64,000 bases of DNA from assembly GCA_020056225.1 (NCBI GenBank), contig JAGVIE010000037.1, positions 1 through 64,000 on the forward strand, written 5' to 3'. Each line of letters begins with the position of its first letter. Position 1 is the stretch's first letter. The translations under genes were made by a program, and so were the position numbers. Shown here in pieces: positions 23,301-30,901 of the stretch. The notes below the pieces were generated by a model that searched no databases, was not told the origin of the DNA, and saw only the letters and a program-made list of their open reading frames with translations. Source of the stretch: Bacteroidota bacterium. GTDB taxonomy: Bacteria > Bacteroidota > Ignavibacteria > UBA10030 > SZUA-254.

Positions 23301-23519
23301 ATGCTTTCCGCTTACACGGATACACTTTTGCGTATCTGCGGCGCGGTTGTATTCACGCTTGCCGGTTCCAAGGAAAACATCCTTGAACTGATTCATGCCC
23401 GCGTTAGTGAACAACAATGTCGGATCGTCATGAGGAATAACCGGGGCACTTAAAACAATCTTATGTCCACGTTCTTCAAAATATTTTATAAAACTATTCC
23501 TAATTTCTTTTGATGTCAT
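20346..23519 (-). CDS. alaS: alanyl-tRNA synthetase with large internal insertion
   Basis: Charges tRNA-Ala. Class II motifs are at the N-terminus ([46 protein letters not shown]), the editing domain has [11 protein letters not shown] and the zinc-site CGGTHV, and the C-Ala domain ends in [15 protein letters not shown]. At 1057 residues it is ~180 longer than usual. About 95 extra residues lie between FVTKA (371-375) and [16 protein letters not shown] (490-505), where normal enzymes have a short link. It follows the RelE-type gene with an ATGA overlap, so it is translated from the clpS-antitoxin-toxin-alaS unit. Confidence 0.93.
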   Translation of the reverse strand: [1057 protein letters not shown]

Positions 23520-23773
23520 CTATAAGCTTCTTTTCTATGTTTGATTCTAAATACTCGAATTCTTTTTTCGACATCATCAACTTCGTACAATACACGATAA
23601 TTACCGATGCGAATACGCCAATCATTTCTTGATCCCACTATTTTCTTACAACCAAAGGGCCGCGGATTATATTTTAATTTCTCTATATCAGATAATATTC
23701 TTAGACTGATCTCAACAGGTAAGCTCTCAATATCATTCGAAGCTGATGGTTTGAAAGTAATCGAATATTTCAT
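23516..23773 (-). CDS. RelE/ParE-family toxin
   Basis: 85 residues with the RelE/ParE fold pattern: YSITFKPSASNDIESLP, LKYNPRPFGCKKIVGSRNDWRIRIGNYRVLYEV, VFRIKHRKEAYR. Such toxins cut mRNA on the ribosome (RelE) or poison gyrase (ParE); the conserved WRIRIGNYRVLY and final HRKEAY are those of RelE-type mRNA interferases. The start overlaps the antitoxin stop (ATGA) and its stop overlaps alaS (ATGA), so it is locked into a housekeeping transcript. Confidence 0.9.
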   Translation of the reverse strand: MKYSITFKPSASNDIESLPVEISLRILSDIEKLKYNPRPFGCKKIVGSRNDWRIRIGNYRVLYEVDDVEKRIRVFRIKHRKEAYR

Positions 23774-23973
23774 CGCTTCTTTTTTAAAATTTTCTTTTTG
23801 ACTTCCTCAAATGGGATATCCGGTTCCGATCTAACTTCATTAATCGCTTTGAGATCTTCAAGATCCTCAATCTGCTCAATCAAACTTTCATATCTTTTAT
23901 ATGAAAGCAATATGTGCGATTTTCTCCCCTTTGCATCATATAATATTTCATTTTCTTTTACTTTGAATCCCAT
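23770..23973 (-). CDS. antitoxin partner of the RelE-type toxin
   Basis: 67 residues from ATG 23973, chosen because AAGGAGA lies 7 nt upstream and because a longer start would run into clpS. The N-terminal half (NEILYDAKGRKSHILLSYKRYESLIEQI) resembles Phd/YefM-like antitoxins that bind DNA; the C-terminal acidic/basic part (DIPFEEVKKKILKKKR) would wrap the toxin. It overlaps the toxin by 4 bp, the classic arrangement. It is expected to repress its own promoter. Confidence 0.8.
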   Translation of the reverse strand: MGFKVKENEILYDAKGRKSHILLSYKRYESLIEQIEDLEDLKAINEVRSEPDIPFEEVKKKILKKKR

Positions 23974-23986
23974 ATTACTTTCTCCT

Positions 23987-24274
23987 TTATACTTCAATCT
24001 GTGTCAGTAATTCAATTTCTTCAAGCACACTGCTCACCTGCATGCACTTTACAATCTCGCCGTAGTAAACGATAGCTTTGCCTTCATGATGAACCTGCAA
24101 TGTTAAAGCTTCCGCCTTAGTCAAGCCGCAGCCAGTTGCACGTATAATCTGGTTTATCACTTCATCGAATGTATGCACTTCATCGTTGAAGAGAATAACT
24201 TTCGCCGGCTCCTGAGTTTCTTCTTCGACTCCGGTTATTTCTTCCTGTTCTATTAACGGATTTGTGTTAGCCAT
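23987..24274 (-). CDS. clpS: ClpS, adaptor of the ClpAP protease
   Basis: 95 residues with an acidic disordered N-terminus and the ClpS core: VILFNDEVHTFDEVINQI, TGCGLTKAEALTLQVHHEGKA, VVYYGE-like and the final helix VLEEIELLTQIE. ClpS hands N-degron substrates to ClpA/ClpC. The motif NDxxHTF that contacts the N-degron is intact. It is the first gene of a unit that continues with antitoxin, toxin and alaS. ClpA is not in the window. Confidence 0.93.
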   Translation of the reverse strand: MANTNPLIEQEEITGVEEETQEPAKVILFNDEVHTFDEVINQIIRATGCGLTKAEALTLQVHHEGKAIVYYGEIVKCMQVSSVLEEIELLTQIEV

Positions 24275-24353
24275 TTGTTCTACTTAATCTTCAATTGAGA
24301 TAAATGACAATAGAAAGTAGCAAAAAACGCAGAATTATGCAAAGATGTATCCA

Positions 24354-24382
24354 TTGACTTTTTATACCGAATAGGATATATT
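24354..24382 (+). promoter_or_regulatory. near-consensus sigma-70 promoter
   Basis: TTGACT (24354-24359), 17-nt spacer, TATATT (24377-24382), about 45 nt before the ATG of the lipoprotein gene at 24428, with a GGAGG ribosome site in between. Confidence 0.8.
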
Positions 24383-24427
24383 AAAGGTAAATCAATTCAG
24401 TTCAAAAATATTTGGAGGATCACTACA

Positions 24428-25417
24428 ATGAGATGCTCTCTTTTTCTATTATGGGTAGTAATTATTTTCTCGTCGATATCCTGCAAAGAAGCAGTTCATA
24501 TTTCATCTGCTGACCAACAGGTCGATGGTCTGGGAAAAATCACACTTTCACTTTCCGATACCCCAGCCGGTATCACGCAGGTAACCGCTAAATTAACCCG
24601 TGAAGGGTATCGAGAGAAATTCATTCTCCTTCGAATCTCAGATTCGTCTTCAACAGCATCAGGAGTGTTCACAAATATAGATATCGGTTGGTGGCATTTG
24701 AAGGTTGAAGCGTTTGACGATCAAGGTTATTCGAGATACCGCGGTGAAAGGGATATCAATGTTCTGCCGGGCGAAACATCGATTGTGGAACTTGAACTGA
24801 TGCCGACAACAGGTAATATCGAGATTAAGGTTCATTGGGGATCAGGCGAAGGTCATATTGTCAGACCGGATCATACTAAATGGGAATGGACCAGAGATGA
24901 TCGGGGTGGAGGTTCTCAAGATAAATTGATATTTTCGGACAGTGTTGTAAATATTCTGCCGGTCGAACACGTACATTTTGTAAACAGAACTATCAATGCT
25001 GGAGCGGCAACATACCGTTTTAAATTTAAAGGCAGCAATTTTAAATTTGCTTGGAGGTTGAGTTTAAATGATTCTATAAAAGGTACCGTTCTCATATTAC
25101 AGAAAGTCCCCGGGGGTGAATTTGACTTTATTCATGTAAGATGGTACGGTTTCTATTATGGCTGGCATAATAGTAACGATGCTTTTGGAAACAGACTAAT
25201 CGTTAATTTTGATTCTTCAAGCTGGCATAGCATACAAATTAAAGACTCCGGAAATAATTTGAGATTCTGGTTCGATGGAAAAGAATTAGATTTCTTCACG
25301 AATAAAATTCCGGTCGAAGCGTTTCTGTCGGACTTAGGAAAAGGTGGATTAGGTATTGGCAATGATATGCAGGAAGTTGTCATGTATAAAGATATGAAAG
25401 TTATTTTGAACAAATAA
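24428..25417 (+). CDS. lipoprotein with C-terminal LamG-like sandwich
   Basis: A 329-residue lipoprotein (IFSSISC lipobox). Residues ~35-130 form a beta-sandwich of the surface-adhesin type (GKITLSLSDTPAGITQVTAKL, WWHLKVEAFDDQGYSRY). Residues ~150-325 look like a concanavalin/LamG fold (HSIQIKDSGNNLRFWFDGKE, GGLGIGNDMQEVVMYKDMKV), a carbohydrate-binding architecture. A strong promoter (24354-24382) and GGAGG site lie upstream. A decayed copy of the C-terminus follows at 25440-25512. Ligand unknown. Confidence 0.75.
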   Translation: MRCSLFLLWVVIIFSSISCKEAVHISSADQQVDGLGKITLSLSDTPAGITQVTAKLTREGYREKFILLRISDSSSTASGVFTNIDIGWWHLKVEAFDDQGYSRYRGERDINVLPGETSIVELELMPTTGNIEIKVHWGSGEGHIVRPDHTKWEWTRDDRGGGSQDKLIFSDSVVNILPVEHVHFVNRTINAGAATYRFKFKGSNFKFAWRLSLNDSIKGTVLILQKVPGGEFDFIHVRWYGFYYGWHNSNDAFGNRLIVNFDSSSWHSIQIKDSGNNLRFWFDGKELDFFTNKIPVEAFLSDLGKGGLGIGNDMQEVVMYKDMKVILNK

Positions 25418-25439
25418 GTCATTAAATCAATTGACCGTT

Positions 25440-25512
25440 TATTTTTAGTGAACCAAATTGTAACGATGAATATGAGACTATCTCATACAAGGATATGGAA
25501 ATAGTCCGATAA
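25440..25512 (+). pseudogene. remnant of a second lipoprotein C-terminus
   Basis: In frame before a TAA the DNA reads NDEYETISYKDMEIVR, matching the end of the preceding gene (NDMQEVVMYKDMKVILNK) in pattern and in the exact YKDM core. No upstream part remains. It looks like the 3' end of a tandem duplicate that was deleted. Confidence 0.55.
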
Positions 25513-25571
25513 ACCAATAAACTTAGAAAATAACAATTACCTATATCTGAGATATACATGTTTATAAATTC

Positions 25572-28500
25572 ATGAAGCGTAAATTCAGCATAATTCTCCT
25601 CTCGTTAATCTTGTTCTTTATTGGATTTCTTGGAGTAGAGCATCATTCAAAACTTCCCTCGAATACCAATGAACAGGTGAAGTTAGAAAGCGGCGCATGG
25701 AAAGCATTCGAGTGGTGGTACGCCCAAAGGGCGCTGCCGTACGAATTTATTCCGCGTGCCGGGTTCCAAAAGGCGGTTCGCTATCTTCAATCCTCCATGA
25801 AGAAGGAAAGGAAACTTCTTGCAAACGGATTGTCGAGTTCGGAATGGACTTCTATGGGACCGACAAATATCGGCGGACGAGTTCTTGCTATCGCGGTCAA
25901 TCCTGACAATACAAATATCGTTTGGGCAGGATCGGCAAGCGGAGGATTATGGAAATCTATATCCGGCGGAACAGGATCGAATGCCTGGAATTATATTAAC
26001 ACCGGATATAGTTCGCTTTCTATCAGCGCGATTGTTCTCGATCCGTTCAATCCGAATATCATGTACATCGGAACCGGTGAGATCAGCATGTATCACCGCC
26101 CTTTGGTCGGAACACCCGGCGCTCGCGCATCTTATGGTATGGGAATACTGAAATCTACAGACGGCGGAACTACATGGAATCAGACGGGATTACTTTGGTC
26201 GTTCCCTGAAATTACAGCCGTACAAAAAATAGTAATCAACCCGCTCAACACTCAAACTATTTTCGCGGCGACAAGCGAGGGTGTGTATAAATCGGTCGAT
26301 GCCGGATCCACATGGATAAGATCGAATTCCGTTCTCATGGCAATGGATGTTGTGATAAATCCAAACGATACATCGACACTTTTTTCATCGCATGGAAATC
26401 TTGACTCATCCCCAAATCCCGGTTTATACAAAACGGTAAATACAGGCGCATCATGGTTTATGCTTACCAATGGATTACCCGCTACCGGCTTCGGCAGAAC
26501 ATCTCTTTCGGTCTCACCTTCGAATCCATCGGTCATATATGCGAGTATTTCCGATGCGATGTCCGGCGGCGCGCTGGGTTTATACAAAACTACAAACAAC
26601 GGAAATGCTTGGACCCTTGTTAATTCTACCAACATTTTCGGATCGGTTAGCCGCCAAGGATGGTATGATAATGCGATAGCTGTACATCCGGCAAATCCCG
26701 ATACGATCTTTTGTGGAGGAATAGATGTTTATAAATCGACAAACGGCGGCGGAAACCTCGGCGTAATATCAGTCGGTGTCGTTCATGTCGATCAACATGC
26801 GATCGCCTTCGATCCGACAAATTCGAATATAATTTATTTCGGTACAGACGGCGGTGTTTATAAAACGATCGATGGCGGAACATCATTCATCAACTGTAAC
26901 AACGGATTTGTAACTACCCAATTTTATCCGGGTTTCGCAAACGCATATGATGATTCTACGATAGCAATCGGCGGATTGCAAGACAACGGAACTTTAAAAT
27001 TTTCCGGCGGCGGCTACTGGGGCAATCTTCTTGGCGCTGACGGCGGTTTCTGCGCAATCGATCCGAACAACCACGATATCATGTATTATGAAACTCAATG
27101 GTTACAACTTTACAAAACTACAAACGGCGGATGGAGCGCCGCATATAAAGTTTACGGTCTTCCAACCGGTTCCGGCAATTCCAATTTCATCGCTCCATTC
27201 GTTATTGCACCGTCCAATTCCAATATTCTATATGCAGGAAGTAAAAACGTTTATAAGACAACAGATAGAGCTGATTCATGGTTCTCCTCAAACGGTCAAA
27301 CATCACTTAACGGAACAAACATAGCTTGCATCGGTGTCGCGTTCACCAGCGCAGATACATTAATCGCCGCCACAGGAACCGGGGCTTTTGGTGTGACACC
27401 GGTTTTTGAAGTTTTTGCCTCTGTGAATGGCGGTCAGTTATGGACGAACGTTACAAATCATCTAAACGGCAACCAAAATCTTCCGGATAGATATCCAACC
27501 GATATTGAATTCGATCCAACAAACAGCGCGGCCGCATATTTAACCTATTCCGGTTACGGAACATCTCATCTTTTCAAAACAACCGATGTCGGACAGAATT
27601 GGATTGATATTTCCGGGACATTACCTGATATACCGCATCAGGCAGTTTGCGTCGATCCCGAAGATCCGGCAAATGTTTATGTAGGAACTGATCTCGGCGT
27701 TTTTCATTCTTCCGATTATGGATTGAGCTGGGAAGAATTTTCCAGCGGTATGCCTTCAGCTATGGTATTGGATGTTACGATATCGCGACGGAACGGAAAA
27801 CTTCGAGCTTCAACATTCGGCAACGGAGTTTACCAGCGTCCTCTGGTACGTATTCCTTCGATTGATCTGACCTCGCCGAACGGAGGAGAAGTTTGTGTAG
27901 CCGGAGCTGAAGAAACTATCACATGGTCGAAAAAATTTGTTGATCGCATTAAACTCGAATACACTTCGGATAATGGAACTACATGGAATCTGATCGCCGA
28001 TGATATCCCGGCATCAAACGGTTCTTATCTATGGTCAGTGCCAGCAGTTGGAACAGATCAAGCGCGTGTGCGGATTACAAACACAGGACTGACTTCTGTC
28101 ACCGATTCAAGCGATGCACCGTTTACGATATTGTTGCATGCAGATGCCGTGAGGGGATGGAATCTGCTATCACTACATCTGAATGTTTCCGACCCGCGAT
28201 CATCGACTATTTTCCCTACTGCAACCGGATATACTTACTCGTACAATTCATCATACATAGCACGAGACACATTATTGAACGGTGTTGGGTATTGGATAAA
28301 GTTCGGTGTACCCCAACTCATTCCTATCATAGGCGATTCAATCGAAACCGATACAATCGATTTGAAGGCAGGATGGAATATGATAGGTTCGATATCAAAA
28401 AGTGTTGCAGTGAATAATATTACTGAGATACCTTCGGGTATCGTGATGTCTTCATACTTCGGATACAGCAACGGTTATAGCGTCGTTGACACGATAAATC

Positions 28501-29282
28501 CCCGATCCGGATACTGGGTAAAAGCCAACAGCGACGGTATATTAGTACTCTCGACATCAACCGGTCGTTCGCAATACAGAGAAAATGTTTTCTTTTCGAA
28601 GAACCATCTTAATACTTTGATTATCAGAGATAGCGATGGAAACCGCCAGACATTATATTTTACTCTTGATGACGCGAACGCTAATATCGACCGGTATACA
28701 TTACCGCCTCTGCCGCCGGCAGGAATGTTCGATGCGCGATTTACAACTCAGAGGATGCTGGAAATTATCCCGAACAATCTCCAGTCGTACTTTGAAAGAG
28801 CCATCATGCTCACATCGCCGCAATATCCTCTTACTATCAGTTGGGACATCGGTGCTGACAACATCGATTATTCTCTAATTGATGGCAATCGTAACATCAT
28901 CCCTATGATGGGCAAAGGATCAGTTACTATCCAACAGCCGACGACACAAATTGTTCTACACGCCGAAAGAAGCTTACAAACTACTCCGCTAACATTCAAA
29001 CTTGAACAGAACTATCCGAATCCGTTCAACCCATCGACACTTATCAATTATCAATTATCAAAAACCGGTCACGTTACATTGAAAGTATATAACACCCAGG
29101 GAAGAGAAGTTGCAACGCTGGTCGATGAAGTTCTGGAGGCAGGGTACAAATCCGTTGAGTTCTCCACCGAAGGCGGATCAACCTCTGACGGAAATGCAGG
29201 CAATCTCTCAAGTGGAATTTATTATTACAGGTTGACAACTAAAGATTTTACTGAAACAAAGAAGATGGTATTGCTAAAATAA
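25572..29282 (+). CDS. T9SS-sorted sortilin-like beta-propeller protein
   Basis: A 1236-residue secreted protein. After the signal peptide (IILLSLILFFIGFLGV) come BNR/VPS10-like propeller repeats to about residue 750 (GGLWKSISGG, GILKSTDGGTTW, GVYKSVDAGSTW, VYKTTDRADSW), an Ig-like domain at ~760-850 (SPNGGEV, LEYTSDNGTTWNLI), a ~140-residue module with GWNLLS...GWNMIGS...GYWVK (~855-996), and the type A T9SS sorting domain from ~1141 (LEQNYPNPFNPSTLINYQL). The sorting domain carries an extra TEGGSTSDGN stretch coming from a palindromic element. Propellers of this kind bind or modify glycans; no catalytic proof here. Confidence 0.88.
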   Translation: MKRKFSIILLSLILFFIGFLGVEHHSKLPSNTNEQVKLESGAWKAFEWWYAQRALPYEFIPRAGFQKAVRYLQSSMKKERKLLANGLSSSEWTSMGPTNIGGRVLAIAVNPDNTNIVWAGSASGGLWKSISGGTGSNAWNYINTGYSSLSISAIVLDPFNPNIMYIGTGEISMYHRPLVGTPGARASYGMGILKSTDGGTTWNQTGLLWSFPEITAVQKIVINPLNTQTIFAATSEGVYKSVDAGSTWIRSNSVLMAMDVVINPNDTSTLFSSHGNLDSSPNPGLYKTVNTGASWFMLTNGLPATGFGRTSLSVSPSNPSVIYASISDAMSGGALGLYKTTNNGNAWTLVNSTNIFGSVSRQGWYDNAIAVHPANPDTIFCGGIDVYKSTNGGGNLGVISVGVVHVDQHAIAFDPTNSNIIYFGTDGGVYKTIDGGTSFINCNNGFVTTQFYPGFANAYDDSTIAIGGLQDNGTLKFSGGGYWGNLLGADGGFCAIDPNNHDIMYYETQWLQLYKTTNGGWSAAYKVYGLPTGSGNSNFIAPFVIAPSNSNILYAGSKNVYKTTDRADSWFSSNGQTSLNGTNIACIGVAFTSADTLIAATGTGAFGVTPVFEVFASVNGGQLWTNVTNHLNGNQNLPDRYPTDIEFDPTNSAAAYLTYSGYGTSHLFKTTDVGQNWIDISGTLPDIPHQAVCVDPEDPANVYVGTDLGVFHSSDYGLSWEEFSSGMPSAMVLDVTISRRNGKLRASTFGNGVYQRPLVRIPSIDLTSPNGGEVCVAGAEETITWSKKFVDRIKLEYTSDNGTTWNLIADDIPASNGSYLWSVPAVGTDQARVRITNTGLTSVTDSSDAPFTILLHADAVRGWNLLSLHLNVSDPRSSTIFPTATGYTYSYNSSYIARDTLLNGVGYWIKFGVPQLIPIIGDSIETDTIDLKAGWNMIGSISKSVAVNNITEIPSGIVMSSYFGYSNGYSVVDTINPRSGYWVKANSDGILVLSTSTGRSQYRENVFFSKNHLNTLIIRDSDGNRQTLYFTLDDANANIDRYTLPPLPPAGMFDARFTTQRMLEIIPNNLQSYFERAIMLTSPQYPLTISWDIGADNIDYSLIDGNRNIIPMMGKGSVTIQQPTTQIVLHAERSLQTTPLTFKLEQNYPNPFNPSTLINYQLSKTGHVTLKVYNTQGREVATLVDEVLEAGYKSVEFSTEGGSTSDGNAGNLSSGIYYYRLTTKDFTETKKMVLLK
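29163..29192 (+). repeat. palindromic element inserted in-frame in a sorting domain
   Basis: TCCACCGAAGGCGGATCA and following bases match the element at 4527-4556 at 23 of the first 26 positions. It codes for TEGGSTSDG between KSVEF and NLSSGIYYY, where other T9SS domains have no extra residues. Confidence 0.65.
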
Positions 29283-29301
29283 ATTCTGGTTAGATAGAAA
29301 C

Positions 29302-29335
29302 AAAAAAAGCCGACTCTAATAAAGCCGGCTTTTTC
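29302..29335. terminator. bidirectional terminator between converging genes
   Basis: Stem AAAAAGCCG / CGGCTTTTT with A-run before and T-run after, between the stop of the propeller gene (plus) and the stop of icd (minus). It can serve both directions. Confidence 0.88.
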
Positions 29336-29353
29336 ATTTCCATTAAATCTTGT

Positions 29354-30712
29354 TTACATATTCTTGATGATCACGTCACCAAACTCCGAGCACTTAACTT
29401 CTTTGGCGCCTTCCATCAATCTGGCAAAGTCGTATGTGACAACTTTCGACTTGATCGCGTTATTCAATCCTTTGATAATCAGATCGGCGGCTTCCATCCA
29501 ACCCATATAACGCAGCATCATCTCGCCGCTGAGAATAACCGAGCCGGGATTTACTTTATCGAGGTTAGCGTACTTCGGCGCAGTGCCGTGCGTTGCTTCG
29601 AACACTGCGTGACCGCTGACGTAATTAATATTTCCGCCCGGCGCAATACCGATTCCTCCAACCTGTGCGGCAAGCGCATCACTAAGATAATCACCGTTCA
29701 GATTTAGCGTTGCTATTACATCAAATTCTTCCGGTCGTGTGAGAACTTGCTGAAGTGTAATATCGGCAATAGAATCTTTGATGAGAACTTTGCCGGAAGC
29801 AATGGCTGACTTCTGCTCAGCATTCGCCGCATCTTCACCTTTTTCTTTTTTCGTCCGCTCCCACTGCGACCATGTATATACTTTGCCGCCGAACTCGCGC
29901 TCAGCCAACACATATCCCCAATCGCGGAAAGCACCCTCAGTGAACTTCATTATGTTCCCTTTGTGAACAAACGTTACAGATTTTCTTTTCTGATCGACAG
30001 CATATTGAATTGCCGCACGGATAAGCCGCTCGGAACCTTGAGCAGATACAGGTTTCAGTCCGACACCGACTTTTATAGAAGCATCTTCTTTTGATCGACC
30101 GATCATATCATTCCAACCGCTGACTTTGTTGGTTGTTCCGAAACGAATCTTCTTAAACATATCGGGAAATTCTTTCGAGAAAAAGTCGAGCATTTTCTGC
30201 GCTTCAGGTGAACCGGCTGTAAACTCGATTCCGGCATAAATATCTTCCGTATTTTCACGGAAGATTATCATGTCAACCGCTTCCGGTTTCTTTACGGGCG
30301 ATGGAACACCTTTGAAGTATTGAACAGGTCTCAGACAAACATACAGATCCAGCATCTGCCTCAATGCGACATTGAGCGAACGGATCCCTCCACCGATTGG
30401 GGTTGTTAACGGACCTTTGATGCCGACAAGATATTCTCTAAATGTAGTAACCGTTTCATCGGGGAGCCAGCTATTAAACTGTTTGAACGATTTCTCTCCG
30501 GCAAAAACTTCCATCCAGGCAATTTGACGTTTGCCGCCGTATGCTTTCTGAACCGCCGCATCGAACACACGCACCGATGCCCGCCAGATGTCGGGACCTG
30601 TGCCGTCGCCTTCGATGAAAGGAACGATTGGATGATCGGGAACGTTCAATTTTCCGTTGCTTATAGTTATTTTCTGCCCGTGCGCAGGTGGTTGTAATGA
30701 TACTGTAGCCAT
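29354..30712 (-). CDS. icd: NADP-type isocitrate dehydrogenase
   Basis: 452 residues, TCA-cycle oxidation of isocitrate to 2-oxoglutarate. Signatures: [44 protein letters not shown] (substrate arginines and the regulatory serine of the SLNVALR loop), [44 protein letters not shown] and [11 protein letters not shown]. The ATG at 30712 has GGAG at the right distance; an upstream TTG (30727) is less likely. Together with class I fumarase it shows an oxidative TCA branch. Confidence 0.95.
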   Translation of the reverse strand: MATVSLQPPAHGQKITISNGKLNVPDHPIVPFIEGDGTGPDIWRASVRVFDAAVQKAYGGKRQIAWMEVFAGEKSFKQFNSWLPDETVTTFREYLVGIKGPLTTPIGGGIRSLNVALRQMLDLYVCLRPVQYFKGVPSPVKKPEAVDMIIFRENTEDIYAGIEFTAGSPEAQKMLDFFSKEFPDMFKKIRFGTTNKVSGWNDMIGRSKEDASIKVGVGLKPVSAQGSERLIRAAIQYAVDQKRKSVTFVHKGNIMKFTEGAFRDWGYVLAEREFGGKVYTWSQWERTKKEKGEDAANAEQKSAIASGKVLIKDSIADITLQQVLTRPEEFDVIATLNLNGDYLSDALAAQVGGIGIAPGGNINYVSGHAVFEATHGTAPKYANLDKVNPGSVILSGEMMLRYMGWMEAADLIIKGLNNAIKSKVVTYDFARLMEGAKEVKCSEFGDVIIKNM

Positions 30713-30784
30713 TTTGTAATTCTCCAAACAATGATTTTATTTTTCTGTGGAAACATACTCACAGATAATATTAAAGGGTTCTGG

Positions 30785-30814
30785 TATATATAATAAAAAT
30801 TTTATAAGAATCAA
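30785..30814 (-). promoter_or_regulatory. candidate promoter of icd
   Basis: On the minus strand TTGATT (30809-30814), 18-nt spacer, TATATA (30785-30790), about 75 nt before the ATG. The region is very AT-rich, so this is only a candidate. Confidence 0.4.
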
Positions 30815-30856
30815 AAGAAAAAATGTAGGATGAACCAACCGAGGTTGTTCGTGTCT

Positions 30857-30900
30857 GACCCGTTTCCGTGCAGCAACACGGAGACGGGTTTTATATTTTC
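30857..30900 (+). terminator. orphan terminator in plus orientation
   Basis: Stem ACCCGT-T-TCCGTG / CACGGA-G-ACGGGT (one mismatch), loop CAGCAA, then TTTATATTTTC on the plus strand. Both neighbouring genes run on the minus strand, so this hairpin would end an unannotated plus-strand transcript. Confidence 0.6.
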
Positions 30901-30901
30901 G

